A DNA stretch of 64,000 nt, taken from the NCBI RefSeq assembly GCF_905147365.1, contig NC_056428.1, positions 35,445,001-35,509,000 on the forward strand, read 5' to 3'. How positions within the stretch are numbered: the stretch's first letter is position 1; every line of letters starts with the position of its first letter. Source of the stretch: Aricia agestis (Eukaryota; Arthropoda; Insecta; Lepidoptera; Lycaenidae). A model generated the notes under the pieces. That model saw only the letters and a program-made list of their open reading frames with translations, had not been told where the DNA came from and ran no database searches. Below are positions 23,602 through 33,710 of this stretch, in pieces. The translations under genes were made by a program, and so were the position numbers.

Positions 23602-23810
23602 CGTGGTGGCTCCGAATTTCCACCAGGTCAAGTATTATAAGGATCCGCGGGCATTATTGTCACAATTTTCATTTTCACTAAAACTTCTTAAAAAATATAT
23701 CATATGTGCTCTAAAACTTAATAAAAACACTCAAGCTGGTCATAATGACACACCGAGTAACACCAATCAACCAGCACAATGGCGCGCGTCAGGGATGATT
23801 CAAAATAAAA
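23602..23810 (-). other. trio: Possible 5' noncoding first exon of trio
   Basis: On the minus strand a strong donor (CACG|GTGAGTTAAT) ends a stretch in which every ATG I checked reaches a stop within a few codons, so it would be untranslated. It lies about 2.5 kb upstream of the SEC14 exon acceptor (CTTTCACCAG at 21086), on the right strand and in the right order. The upstream limit is a guess, and I see no clear TATA box or initiator. RNA evidence would be needed to tie it to trio. Confidence 0.35.
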
Positions 23811-24137
23811 ACCGATAAAATAACGGATCGTACTAGAACTTAAAATATTAAAAAAATAAATTATTTCCGTAATTTATTAGCTAAAAGAAAAGAAATTCTT
23901 CTTTAAATTTTAGTTTTTTGTAAAATTAAAGTGAATCATTTAAATGGTCCATATAGGAGAATCGATTTTTATTACAATCGAATATCGATACGGTACATTA
24001 AGGCTGCGTTCCAGAAGACGTTAATTTTGACCAAAACGCTCAAAACGTCCCCTTCTGCCGTTCCATTTGACGACCGCGGTCGTGTTGATCGCGGCTATGA
24101 CGTCACTCATGACGTCATCATTTTCGCTCTAAACGAC

Positions 24138-24146
24138 CCTCGATGA
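24138..24146 (+). repeat. Left target-site duplication of the foldback element
   Basis: CCTCGATGA, identical to 39153-39161 on the other side of the element. Confidence 0.85.
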
Positions 24147-25179
24147 AGGTCCTGGAAGTTAGCCCCCCAATATTATTTTTTTTGTAATTTTTTGATTTTT
24201 ATACTCGTATATCGTTTGTTCGTCGTTTGTTCGTGATTGTTCGTTATAAATAATCGTTTGTTCGTTACTAGTTTATTTAATAAAAAATGTTTTAAAATAT
24301 GATCTTAAGTTAGCCCCCCCATTCTAATTTTTAATGAATTTATGTTAATATTGAATTATAAATATTCATTAATGTTTGTTCGTCGTTTGTTCGTGATTGT
24401 TCGTTATAAATAATCGTTTGTTCGTTACTTGTTTATTTAATAAAAATTAATTTAAAATATGATCTTAAGTTAGCCCCCGCATTTAAAAATGTTAATAAAA
24501 TGTCAATATTGAGTTTTAAATATTCATTAATGTTTGTTCGTCGTTTGTTCTTGATTGTTCGTTATAAATAACCGTTTGTTCGTTACTTGTTTATTAAATA
24601 AAAATTAATTTAAAATATTATGATCTTAAGTTAGCCCCCTCATTCAATTTTTTAAAGAATTTATGATATATTGAATTATAAATATTCAATAATGTTTGTT
24701 CGTCGTTTGTTTTTGATTGTTCGTTATAATTAATCGTTTGTTCGTCACTTGTTCATTTAATAAAAAATAATTAAATATACTCTTAACTCTTAAGTTAGCC
24801 CCCGCATTTTAATTTTTAATAAATTTATGTCAATATTGAGTTTTAAATATTCATTAATGTTTGTTCGTCGTTTGTTCTTGATTGTTCGCTATAAATAACC
24901 GTTTGTTCGTTACTTGTTTATTAAATAAAAATTAATTTAAAATATTATGATCTTAAGTTAGCCCCCCCATTCTATTTTTTAATGAATTTATGACAATATT
25001 GAATTATAAATATTCAATAATGTTTGTTCGTCGTTTGTTTTTGATTGTTCGTTATAAATAATCGTTTGTTCGTCACTTGTTCATTTAATAAAAAATAATT
25101 AAATATTATGCTCTTAACTCTTAAGTTAGCCCCCGCATTTTAATTTTTAATAAATTTGTGTCAATATTGAATTATAAAT
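24147..25179 (+). repeat. Foldback left arm, outer tandem units
   Basis: Seven units with GTTAGCCCCC motifs starting near 24159, 24310, 24470, 24631, 24794, 24957 and 25125 (spacing about 150-170 bp). Each unit carries TTTGTTCGTCGTTTGTTCG, a second GTTTGTTCGT, and an AT-rich spacer with TAAATATTCA. The series is broken by a LINE insertion at about 25180 and resumes at about 33379. Confidence 0.88.
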
Positions 25180-25776
25180 TATAAACATTATATACGGGAC
25201 GCCTGAAATGGCGACACGGGTTTTGTTTTACTCCTGATAATAATTTCATTTTTCGTAGATATTTTGATTAAGTCGGTGTAAATTCTATCTATAGTGCACA
25301 ATTAACTGTAAACCTAATTAGTGTTTGTGATATTATGTACTAACAGTGTTTAAATGTGACTAAATACGTAAAAACAATTCACAAAACAATTTAAAAACTG
25401 TAATTATGAGTGCAAAAATGAAATCGTTGGACTGAACGCGTAAGTCCTATCATTTGCATGGCGCTTCCGACCTTTTCGCCGAGCGATTGCATGGTGTGAG
25501 CCCGACCGCGGGTGTCCTTGGCCAAACTTTAAATAAATCTATCGCTTCAAGCGCTTCATAAATTACATATGAAAGTAGACGAATACTAATAAATCTGATT
25601 GCGCTTACCGGGTTGCTGCGAGGAATTTATTCGCATGTTTACATTGAGATATAAGTACAAAATTTTAACACGTATGCCGCATAGCAACACACTAAGACTT
25701 TAGAAGACTTTTATAAGACTTTTAATATAATAGTATATATAACTTTCTCTTATTAAAAATTAGTTACAAGGGCAAG

Positions 25777-26802
25777 ATGGTTCTAAGTAAGTGCTCAATT
25801 TGTAACAAAAACATCACACAAAAATCACCTGGCCTGGAATGTGGCAGATGTCATAAGTATGTGCATGCAACTACTACTTGCACAAAACTCAGCAACAAAC
25901 AGCTAGCCGCTCTGCGTACTTCCGATGGCCTTGAGTGGAGCTGTGAAGGATGCATTAAGAATGCCTCGAAACGGTCGTCCTTCTATCTACCACAGGACTC
26001 TGAAGATGAGGAAGAAAAGGAAGAAGAGCGTATGGTTACCGTAGAATCGAAACAACTAGTTAAGGATGTAGTCAAGGATGTTACTCGTGAAATGCGAAAA
26101 ATATTAAAAGACGAGCTAGATGGCCTTACCTCTTCAGTAGAATTTATGAATAGCCAAATAGCTGAACTGGAAAATACTGTTAAAGAACAAGCCAATACAA
26201 TAAAACTGTTACTGAATAAAAACACCGAACTACACACTAAAAATAAGAATCTGGAGCTTCGTATAAGCACTATGGAACAACAAGTTCGAGAATTCGACCA
26301 GAGATTACTAGGGTCTACACTAGAAATAGCAGGTATACCAGAAACTCCCAACGAGAATGTCAAAAATATTACCAAAGAAGTAGCTAAAAAATTAAACGTT
26401 GAATGCCAGCAGATGATAAGCGCCCGTAGAATACCACGCCGACGTGAAGATCAACCTGGACTTATAGTCGTTGAATTACAGTGTAAAGGCAACCGAGAAG
26501 AATGGGTAGCGATTGCTAGAAACACGGAAATCCTGGTCCAGGATATAATACCAGAACCACCTTCCGGTAAAGCCAGGAACCGCATTTACGTGAGACCTGC
26601 TCTGACTCCACACACGAAGGCACTACTTTATAAAGCAAAACAAAGCCTATCTGGTTCTCATAAGTACATCTGGTGTAAAGAAGGGAAAATATACGTAAAA
26701 AAGAACGAAGAATCTAAGAACTCGGTAATAATCCGATCAGAAATAGATATAGAAGCAATTCTCAAACTTGATAATTCTACTAGTAAAGATAACCTGAAGT
26801 AA
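25777..26802 (+). CDS. LINE ORF1 protein: PHD-type zinc finger, coiled coil, FP25K-like C-terminus
   Basis: A 341-residue protein that by analogy binds LINE RNA or promotes particle formation. Residues 6-59 form a C4HC3 PHD-type finger (C6, C9, C22, C25, H30, C35, C56, C59). An acidic stretch (SEDEEEKEEE region) is followed by a long heptad-rich coiled coil at about 95-175. The C-terminal region, about 180-330, resembles the domain shared by insect LINE ORF1 proteins and baculovirus FP25K (for example KYIWCKEGKIYVKK). The frame is fully open. It lies 44 bp upstream of ORF2, the usual LINE arrangement. It is transposon protein, not a host PHD gene. Confidence 0.82.
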   Translation: MVLSKCSICNKNITQKSPGLECGRCHKYVHATTTCTKLSNKQLAALRTSDGLEWSCEGCIKNASKRSSFYLPQDSEDEEEKEEERMVTVESKQLVKDVVKDVTREMRKILKDELDGLTSSVEFMNSQIAELENTVKEQANTIKLLLNKNTELHTKNKNLELRISTMEQQVREFDQRLLGSTLEIAGIPETPNENVKNITKEVAKKLNVECQQMISARRIPRRREDQPGLIVVELQCKGNREEWVAIARNTEILVQDIIPEPPSGKARNRIYVRPALTPHTKALLYKAKQSLSGSHKYIWCKEGKIYVKKNEESKNSVIIRSEIDIEAILKLDNSTSKDNLK

Positions 26803-26846
26803 ATATTTATTATAATTATATTTTTATTATACATTTATTATTCAAA

Positions 26847-29798
26847 ATGACAGTGAATAATAATAATCATTTTGAAATATTTAACTGTAATTCTGTCAAT
26901 TCTTTTGTTAAGCAAATAAATGAAGAAAATGTAAACTTATTCTGCATGCATGTTAACATACGGTCCATGATAAAAAATTTCACAAAACTACTCTGTTTAA
27001 TAGATGCTACAACACTAATATTTGATGTAATTATAGTAACTGAAGCAGGAATAACGAACGATGTATGTAATCTTTTCCAAATACCGGGCTATACAATGCA
27101 CATGCAGTTACGACAAAATAGGAAAGGAGGAGGCATAATTGTGTATATTAAAAATGCTATTAAATTTTCCTACCTATCACATAAAACAAGTTCGTTCGAA
27201 AATGTCACAGGTATAATAAAAACAAATGATAGCAAATCTGTTACTTTGTGTGCAGTGTATAGACCGCCTTCAAATAATAAAAATGTATTTGTGACCGAAC
27301 TGTCACGCCTTATAAGCAAATATGATTCCACTGACATGATAATAATTGGTGATATGAATATTGACTTAAAGTTACACTCTACTCATTCAGAATTATATAC
27401 ACAGATGATGTCTGAAAACGGTTTTGAGTCGGATATAAGTGACTTCACCAGAATCGAAATGAAGAATAATCAAGTAACTAAATCTTGTATTGATCACATT
27501 TTTTCTCGTTTTCACACACCAACCGTGTATACTGGCACAATAGATACAGTTCTAGCAGATCTTCGTGTTACACTTATAGCATGCTGTAGTCCAGACAATG
27601 ATAAACTATTCTCTAAGAAAACAAAGACATATTGTCATGACACTGAAATCCTACTAAAAGAACTAAATAATACAGATTGGTCTCTCACCAATAGCATGAC
27701 CTGCCCAAATGATATTTATGATTTTATAAAAACAAATTTTCGTAATGCGATGGACGTATCATGTGAAACAAAGTATAAAAATAAAAATATTAAAGTTAAA
27801 CTTCCGTGGATAAATAACAATATTATAAAAGTTTGTAAAGAAAGAGATAAATTATTCAGGCAATGGAAAAATGATTCAACAAATCTATACTTAAGATTAC
27901 AATATAATAAAATACGAAATAAAGTACATAAAATACTAGAATACCATAAAAATAAATATTATAATAACTACATAAAAAGTAACTACAATAATCCTAGAAA
28001 ATTATGGCAACTTGTAAATACAATATGTGGTAGAAGTACACAATCCATCGATCAAACCATAAACAAAGCTTTTACTAATCACAACCTGTCTTCAAAAAAC
28101 ATAGCAAATAAGTTCGCAAATGAATTCCAAAATTGTGTAAATAAAATAATAAATCGCTGTAACACTCCACTACTAAACGAAAATAAATATTTTAATAAAG
28201 CTGATAAAAGTATATACATTAAAAAGGCAACCTCTGATGTAGTTAAACAAATCATTAAAAATCTCAAAATACATAAAGCTCCCGGTCATGATAAAATCAA
28301 GGTGTTGGATATAAAAAGAATAGGTAATAATATATCAGCCCCAATTGCTAACCTTATTAACACTTGCCTTAAAACCGGTAAATACCCCAATGAGCTCAAA
28401 AAGGGCTCCGTACGTCCTGTATATAAAAAAGGAAAACACGATGAATTCTCAAATTATCGACCAATAACCCTTCTTTCTTCCATAAATAAAATTGTTGAGA
28501 AGTTTCTCTGCGACCAAATTCATTCATATTACAAAAAACATGGCATTATAACAAAACAACAATTCGGCTTCCAACCTAATAAAAATACAACTTCCCTTCT
28601 ATCCCAATTCACTGATCATATTAATTTAGCTTTAAATTCTAAAAAACACGTTTTTGCACTTTTTATAGACTTCTCCCGGGCATTCGACACCCTTATTCAC
28701 AGTAAACTAGTCAAAAAATTAAAAAATACGGGCATACGATGCCCACTACTAGATTGGTGTAAGGACTACTTGCAAGGAAGAACTTATCATGTAAACATTA
28801 ACGACGTTATCAGTGACGAAGTGACAGCTGAAGAAGGCACAGCTCAAGGCTCAGTTATGGGACCACTTCATTTTATTGCCTATGTCAATGACATGCTTAA
28901 TGTTCTAAAATACTGTCTAGCTTTCCAATTTGCAGACGACACCTGTCTTATGATTTCGGACTCAGACCCTTCCTCCGCAAAAGCCAAATTACAAGAAGAT
29001 CTCAACAACATTAGCAAATGGTGTCATGATAACGGACTTGTTATAAACTCCGACAAAACAAAATTGGTACAAATTTGTTCACCCTACAACACTAAAAAAT
29101 ATCTTGCCGGAAAAAAGCTAGTCAGCCATGATCATCAATGCCTCCATAAAAACAACAGCACCTGTAACTGCCCTGAAATAGAAATAGTTAATAAACATAC
29201 TTACCTAGGCCTCATCATAGATAATAAATTCTCTTGGCTGCCTCAAACAATACGAATATGCGACCGGCTTAAAGCGTTTCTATCTAATATTTACATAATT
29301 AAAAACAAAATACCATTTAAAATCAGACTGATGTTGTACAATGCTCTCGCTGACTCCATTATTAGTTACGGTTTATCCAGCTACGGTAGAACCTACAAAA
29401 CTTACCTTAGTAAAATTCAAAATCTCCAAACTCGAATTCTGAAAAATATTGTGCCAACTGATATCAAAGAAAAATATAACAAAAATGAAAAAGAATTGTA
29501 TAAATTTTGTAAAGTTCTTCCGATCACAACCAAAGTCAAATATTCTATCTTAAAAGAACACTTCTTTGATGACGACCTCCAGAAACATAACATTACACAC
29601 AATTTCCAGACAAGACAAAAAACTAAAAACCAACTGAACATATCAAGGGCAAATAATGTTTATGGAGAGAGAACAACCGAATATATAGTACCGCGCCTAA
29701 TTAACAATCTGGACCCAATAATTGTAAGCAAAATCACAGAAAAAAATATTAAATACAAGCTAAAAACATTATATTTAAACAAATTCCTAAATGAATAG
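26847..29798 (+). CDS. LINE ORF2: endonuclease/reverse transcriptase
   Basis: 983 residues, uninterrupted. The N-terminal APE-type endonuclease shows CMHVNIRSM, an IIGDMNIDL motif near residue 167 and SCIDHIFS near 215. The reverse transcriptase shows KAPGHDKI, RPITLLSSINKIVEK, FIDFSRAFDTL, the GTAQGSVMGPL turn and the FADD catalytic box near residue 695. A cysteine/histidine cluster (CLHKNNSTCNCPE) follows near 770. No RNase H domain is visible. The domain order fits CR1/Jockey-group LINEs. An intact frame suggests recent activity, although the copy is now split downstream in its 3' UTR. Confidence 0.88.
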   Translation: MTVNNNNHFEIFNCNSVNSFVKQINEENVNLFCMHVNIRSMIKNFTKLLCLIDATTLIFDVIIVTEAGITNDVCNLFQIPGYTMHMQLRQNRKGGGIIVYIKNAIKFSYLSHKTSSFENVTGIIKTNDSKSVTLCAVYRPPSNNKNVFVTELSRLISKYDSTDMIIIGDMNIDLKLHSTHSELYTQMMSENGFESDISDFTRIEMKNNQVTKSCIDHIFSRFHTPTVYTGTIDTVLADLRVTLIACCSPDNDKLFSKKTKTYCHDTEILLKELNNTDWSLTNSMTCPNDIYDFIKTNFRNAMDVSCETKYKNKNIKVKLPWINNNIIKVCKERDKLFRQWKNDSTNLYLRLQYNKIRNKVHKILEYHKNKYYNNYIKSNYNNPRKLWQLVNTICGRSTQSIDQTINKAFTNHNLSSKNIANKFANEFQNCVNKIINRCNTPLLNENKYFNKADKSIYIKKATSDVVKQIIKNLKIHKAPGHDKIKVLDIKRIGNNISAPIANLINTCLKTGKYPNELKKGSVRPVYKKGKHDEFSNYRPITLLSSINKIVEKFLCDQIHSYYKKHGIITKQQFGFQPNKNTTSLLSQFTDHINLALNSKKHVFALFIDFSRAFDTLIHSKLVKKLKNTGIRCPLLDWCKDYLQGRTYHVNINDVISDEVTAEEGTAQGSVMGPLHFIAYVNDMLNVLKYCLAFQFADDTCLMISDSDPSSAKAKLQEDLNNISKWCHDNGLVINSDKTKLVQICSPYNTKKYLAGKKLVSHDHQCLHKNNSTCNCPEIEIVNKHTYLGLIIDNKFSWLPQTIRICDRLKAFLSNIYIIKNKIPFKIRLMLYNALADSIISYGLSSYGRTYKTYLSKIQNLQTRILKNIVPTDIKEKYNKNEKELYKFCKVLPITTKVKYSILKEHFFDDDLQKHNITHNFQTRQKTKNQLNISRANNVYGERTTEYIVPRLINNLDPIIVSKITEKNIKYKLKTLYLNKFLNE

Positions 29799-29838
29799 GA
29801 CTGACATCAAGATTTATTTTCTTGTTAATAAGTAAGTA

Positions 29839-32800
29839 ATTGCAATTTTTTGTTGAATATTTATTTTATTTATTTTTTATTTTATTTTATTCGGAAAACT
29901 TACAGCATACTAACAATAACATTAATTATTTAAATATGAATTTTGAATGCCAATTACAAGTTTCCACTTATGAATAGTAATTTAAAGAAGCTAGATGTGA
30001 AACAGCAATTACAATAATACAATATACCTACCTATTTCTATAATTATTATAACATCACCAAAGATTAGATGTTGAAAATTTTAATTTAGTCATAAAGTAG
30101 AAAGTAATATTAAATAATATGCCACCGCAAATACAAACCCACTCTGTAATATGAAACTGAATTAAAAATTAAATACGAATTAAAGATTTAATAACAGATG
30201 ATAGAATTACCTATGATCCGATCCATGATTTGTATTATTAATATTCTATAACATTTTCTATTTAGAGGTGAAATATGCTTTAGTTAGAATATTTCGTATT
30301 TTCTTAGGCTTTAATGAAAATACATCCTCATGTTGATTTTCACTTAAAAATGTATTAAATTGAATGCTTGATCTACATATAAACGAGTTACGACGATAGT
30401 ATGTATTGTAGGGTTGCACATGAAATGGTACATGGTTACGGAGGAATCTAGAAGGAACGTTAAAGTCATATTTACTCAGTAGCTGAGGGACATCTACAGT
30501 ACTATTAATTACCTTACAAGAGAATGCAATGTCAGAGATTCTTCTACGATAGTATAATGGGAGGAAATGAAACTTTTTGCACCTTGATTCATAGTCTGGA
30601 AGGATAATATTGCATTTAAATTGTAGAAATTTCAAGAAACGTTTTTGCACAGATTCGATCCTAGTATTGTAAATATCATAGGTGGGATTCCAAACCTCAG
30701 AACAGTATTCCAGAAGACTGCGCACATATGAGCAGTATAGAATTTTTAGGGTTTTAATAGATTTAAAATTCTTGCTTGATCTAATGATAAATCCCAAAGC
30801 CTTAGATGCCTTGCTCACGATGTGATCTATGTGCTGGTCAAAAATTAATTTATTATCAATGATTACTCCAAGGTCCTTAATTTCATTTTTTAAGACTAAA
30901 ACCTCATTATTGAGTTGATATGGAAAATGAAGCAATTTTGTTTTCCGACTAAAGTTCAGGGTATAGCATTTCGAGACATTAAGATTCAATTTATTAACCG
31001 CACAGTAATTAGTAAATCTATTAAGATCCTCCTGTAAAAGATAACAATCATCAATCGAGGATACGTGTTTAAGGATTTTGGTATCGTCGGCGTACAAAAG
31101 TAGCTGCGAATGATGGAAACAATTGGAAATATCATTCAGGAAAATTGCAAAGAGTAGAGGTCCCAATAGTGAACCTTGAGGGACACCAGAGGGTACTGCC
31201 ATCCATCTAGATATAAACCCATTGAGTGCTACCGCTTGTAACCTATTACTGACATACGATGAAAACCAGCGATAAAGATTTCCATGTATGCCTGCAGTCA
31301 GGAGTTTTTGTAGTAAAATGCAGTGGTCAATACGGTCAAAAGCTTTACTAAAATCTGTAAATATGGCATCAACTTGCAAACCCTTGTCCATATATGCTGT
31401 AACGTAATCATATGCGAGTAGAAGATTCGATGTAGTAGACCGACCTTTCAGGAAGCCATGCTGCTCTGGGATAAACCAATTCTTAATCGATGCGTAAACT
31501 TGTTTATAAACCAATCTTTCAAATATTTTAGCGAAGGTACATAGTTTGGATATAGGTCTGTAGTTCTTTACATTAACTTTATCACCTCCCTTATATACTG
31601 GGGTTATAAAAGCTGACTTCCATAAATTTGGGACGTATCCTTCTTTTAACGACCTGGAGTATAACAGACATAGTGGAGTGACTAAGGACTTAGCACATTT
31701 GCTTATAAATATCGGGGGGATGTCGTCAGGACCGGGACCTTTATTAACATCAATAGAGTTTAAGAGTTTTAATACTTCATCAGAGTTGACTTGAATGTCT
31801 CCAATAGTATTGTGATTAATATTTTTAGGTTCAAAATCAACATTAATAGGGGTAGTATTAGAATTGAGAAAAGAATTTTGAAAATAGGTAGCAAACAGGT
31901 CACAAATTTCATCGCCTGTGGTGGCGGTTTCCTTTTCGTAACACATAGAAGACGGAAATGTGGATATGGCTCCTTTATTGTTTTTAACAAAGGACCAAAA
32001 TACTTTAGGATTATCCATTAATGTACTTTCTGTTCTTTGAATATATGATTCGTAGCATGATTGTTCCAATGCCTTGGCCCTCTTTCTTAGAACGGAAAAT
32101 GAAAGATAATCACCGTAGTTCCCATACAGTTTGTATTTCCGATGAAATTTATGCTTTTCCTTTAAAACTTTTTTGAGAGCGGAGTCATACCATGGGGGAT
32201 AATAGTTGAAAGAAAAGTCTTTGTGGGGTATGTGAGTATTACGAAGGTCGTAGATAATGTCATAAAAATATTTAAGAGCCTCATCTATGGATTTATTGTT
32301 TAAATGCTCCTCCCAGGTAATTGTGTTTAAAGAAGCACTAATCGAAAGATAATCACCTCGATCATAAAAATATTTTAATCTATTTTTTGTCTTTAATGAA
32401 CTAGAGTAACAGTCCAGTAAATCGATACGCAGTGAACTATGGTGGGGTATATCCTCAGGGACTAAGGGGTCATCACATGCGTCGACGTTAATTTCACAAT
32501 TGGAAAAAACTAAGTCTAACAGCCGATTATTACTGTTGCGAACTTGACTACGTTGGTATAAGTTACACTGAGCAAGTGTATCTATGAAATCAATTTGTGT
32601 CCTGGAGAGTGTCACTTCACTTGATGTGAGACGGTTCCCTTGAGTATTCCAGTCAATGAAAGGTAGGTTAAAATCGCCCATGATTATAAATTTATCATTA
32701 GGATGTTGATTTACTATGTTAAATAGATTATTACTAAAGTTTTCGAGTTGCGTATTAAAGCTATTTCCGTAATTTTGGCTGCAAAGGTAGAGTGTGCAGA

Positions 32801-33163
32801 AGTTAATTTTATATGAAGAGTTATCTTTTCTTGGTGAAACCGTTATCCACAGATCTTCCGCGGAGGTGTGCCATTCGGGGCGCCCAATTGCTGCTAAATC
32901 GCGTCGAACTGCAAGAAGCACTCCCCCTCCGAGTGATTGCTTAGTAAATTTGTAATCTCTGTCACGCCGCCAAACAATATATCTGCCATCAAAAAGTTCG
33001 TAATCATTTATACCGTCTAGAAGCCAGGTTTCCGTTATAGATATAATGTCATACGTGTTGAGGTACACATTCCTTTTTAATAAGTCAGTTTTGGTACGTA
33101 GACCACGAGCATTCTGATAGTAAATACTCAATTTGGAGTCCATCTGTAATAATCAATATGGAT
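29839..33163 (-). mobile_element. Second LINE, inserted antisense in the first LINE's 3' UTR
   Basis: Candidate target duplication TAAGTAAGTA at 29829-29838 and 33164-33173 brackets it. On the minus strand only about 20 bases precede the ORF start. The 3' part ends in a TTTTA/TAAAA-rich tract near 29855-29890 rather than a plain poly-A tail. It is either 5'-truncated just before its ORF2 or a single-ORF element. Confidence 0.7.
30258..33143 (-). CDS. LINE endonuclease/reverse transcriptase, 961 aa
   Basis: Encodes an APE endonuclease (start SIYYQNARGLRTKTDLLKRN, TETWL, an IIMGDFNLPFIDW motif near residue 155, NRLLDLVFS) and a reverse transcriptase (NKGPGPDDIPP, YRPISKL, FTDFSKAFDRI, GVPQGSLLGPLLF and the YADD box near 684). 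The C-terminal region has no RNase H. The sequence differs markedly from the neighbouring LINE, so it is a separate family of the CR1/Jockey group. The open frame of full apparent length indicates a young insertion. Confidence 0.88.
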   Translation of the reverse strand: MDSKLSIYYQNARGLRTKTDLLKRNVYLNTYDIISITETWLLDGINDYELFDGRYIVWRRDRDYKFTKQSLGGGVLLAVRRDLAAIGRPEWHTSAEDLWITVSPRKDNSSYKINFCTLYLCSQNYGNSFNTQLENFSNNLFNIVNQHPNDKFIIMGDFNLPFIDWNTQGNRLTSSEVTLSRTQIDFIDTLAQCNLYQRSQVRNSNNRLLDLVFSNCEINVDACDDPLVPEDIPHHSSLRIDLLDCYSSSLKTKNRLKYFYDRGDYLSISASLNTITWEEHLNNKSIDEALKYFYDIIYDLRNTHIPHKDFSFNYYPPWYDSALKKVLKEKHKFHRKYKLYGNYGDYLSFSVLRKRAKALEQSCYESYIQRTESTLMDNPKVFWSFVKNNKGAISTFPSSMCYEKETATTGDEICDLFATYFQNSFLNSNTTPINVDFEPKNINHNTIGDIQVNSDEVLKLLNSIDVNKGPGPDDIPPIFISKCAKSLVTPLCLLYSRSLKEGYVPNLWKSAFITPVYKGGDKVNVKNYRPISKLCTFAKIFERLVYKQVYASIKNWFIPEQHGFLKGRSTTSNLLLAYDYVTAYMDKGLQVDAIFTDFSKAFDRIDHCILLQKLLTAGIHGNLYRWFSSYVSNRLQAVALNGFISRWMAVPSGVPQGSLLGPLLFAIFLNDISNCFHHSQLLLYADDTKILKHVSSIDDCYLLQEDLNRFTNYCAVNKLNLNVSKCYTLNFSRKTKLLHFPYQLNNEVLVLKNEIKDLGVIIDNKLIFDQHIDHIVSKASKALGFIIRSSKNFKSIKTLKILYCSYVRSLLEYCSEVWNPTYDIYNTRIESVQKRFLKFLQFKCNIILPDYESRCKKFHFLPLYYRRRISDIAFSCKVINSTVDVPQLLSKYDFNVPSRFLRNHVPFHVQPYNTYYRRNSFICRSSIQFNTFLSENQHEDVFSLKPKKIRNILTKAYFTSK

Positions 33164-33378
33164 TAAGTAAGTATAATTAATAAGTTTATTATGTTGTTTT
33201 GTTAAGTTTGATAAAAAATATTAATTTATTTAATGAGTATAAAATAATTGTAATGACAATGTACATAATTTATTATTATTGTAATACACTCCGGACAAAC
33301 CTTCGTGGTTTATGGAGAGTATATCTCAAACGTCTTGTATGATTTATGAAAATAAAGGAATAAATAAAAAAAAAAAAA

Positions 33379-33710
33379 ATATTCATTAATGTTTGTTCGT
33401 CGTTTGTCTTTGATTGTTCGTCATAAATAATCGTTTGTTCGTCACTTGTTTGTATAATAAAACTTAATTTAAAAAAATCTTCTTAATTTAGCCCCCCGTT
33501 TTAAATTTTAATAAATTTATGTTAATATTGAGTTATAAATATTCATTAATGTTTGTTCGCCGTTTGTTCGTGATTGTTCGTTATTAAATAATCGGTTGTT
33601 CGTCGCTTGTTTATGTAATAATAGTTAATTAAAAATATCCTTTTATGTTAGCCCCCCAGTCTAATTTTTAATAAATGTATGTCAATATTGAATTGTAAAT
33701 ATTCAATAAT
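33379..33710 (+). repeat. Foldback left arm, continuation
   Basis: Two more tandem units with TTAGCCCCCC near 33487 and 33650, and the TTTGTTCGTCGTTTGT core. They continue directly from the seven units before the LINE. Confidence 0.85.

Larger units (their letters stand above)
25180..33378 (+). mobile_element. CR1/Jockey-like LINE inserted in the foldback left arm
   Basis: It splits the tandem array between ...GAATTATAAAT and TATTCATTAATG and ends with AATAAAGGAATAAATAAA and a poly-A tract, so it is a plus-strand retroposon. A 5' UTR of about 600 bp begins near GGGACGCCTGAAATGGCGAC. ORF1 and ORF2 follow. The 3' UTR is interrupted by a second LINE (29839-33163). Without that insert it is about 4.9 kb. 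The exact target duplication is masked by the A tail. Confidence 0.8.

Noticed and set aside
23931..24146. 71-codon open frame
   Set aside because: Its last part lies in the TIR of the outer transposon and it stops in the target duplication; no family motif.
24147..25179. CRISPR-like array
   Set aside because: Units are about 160 bp with similar spacers as well, in a eukaryotic foldback arm; no cas genes.
25777..26802. Host PHD-finger gene
   Set aside because: It is followed 44 bp later by a LINE endonuclease/RT frame and lies between LINE borders, so it is ORF1 of a retrotransposon.
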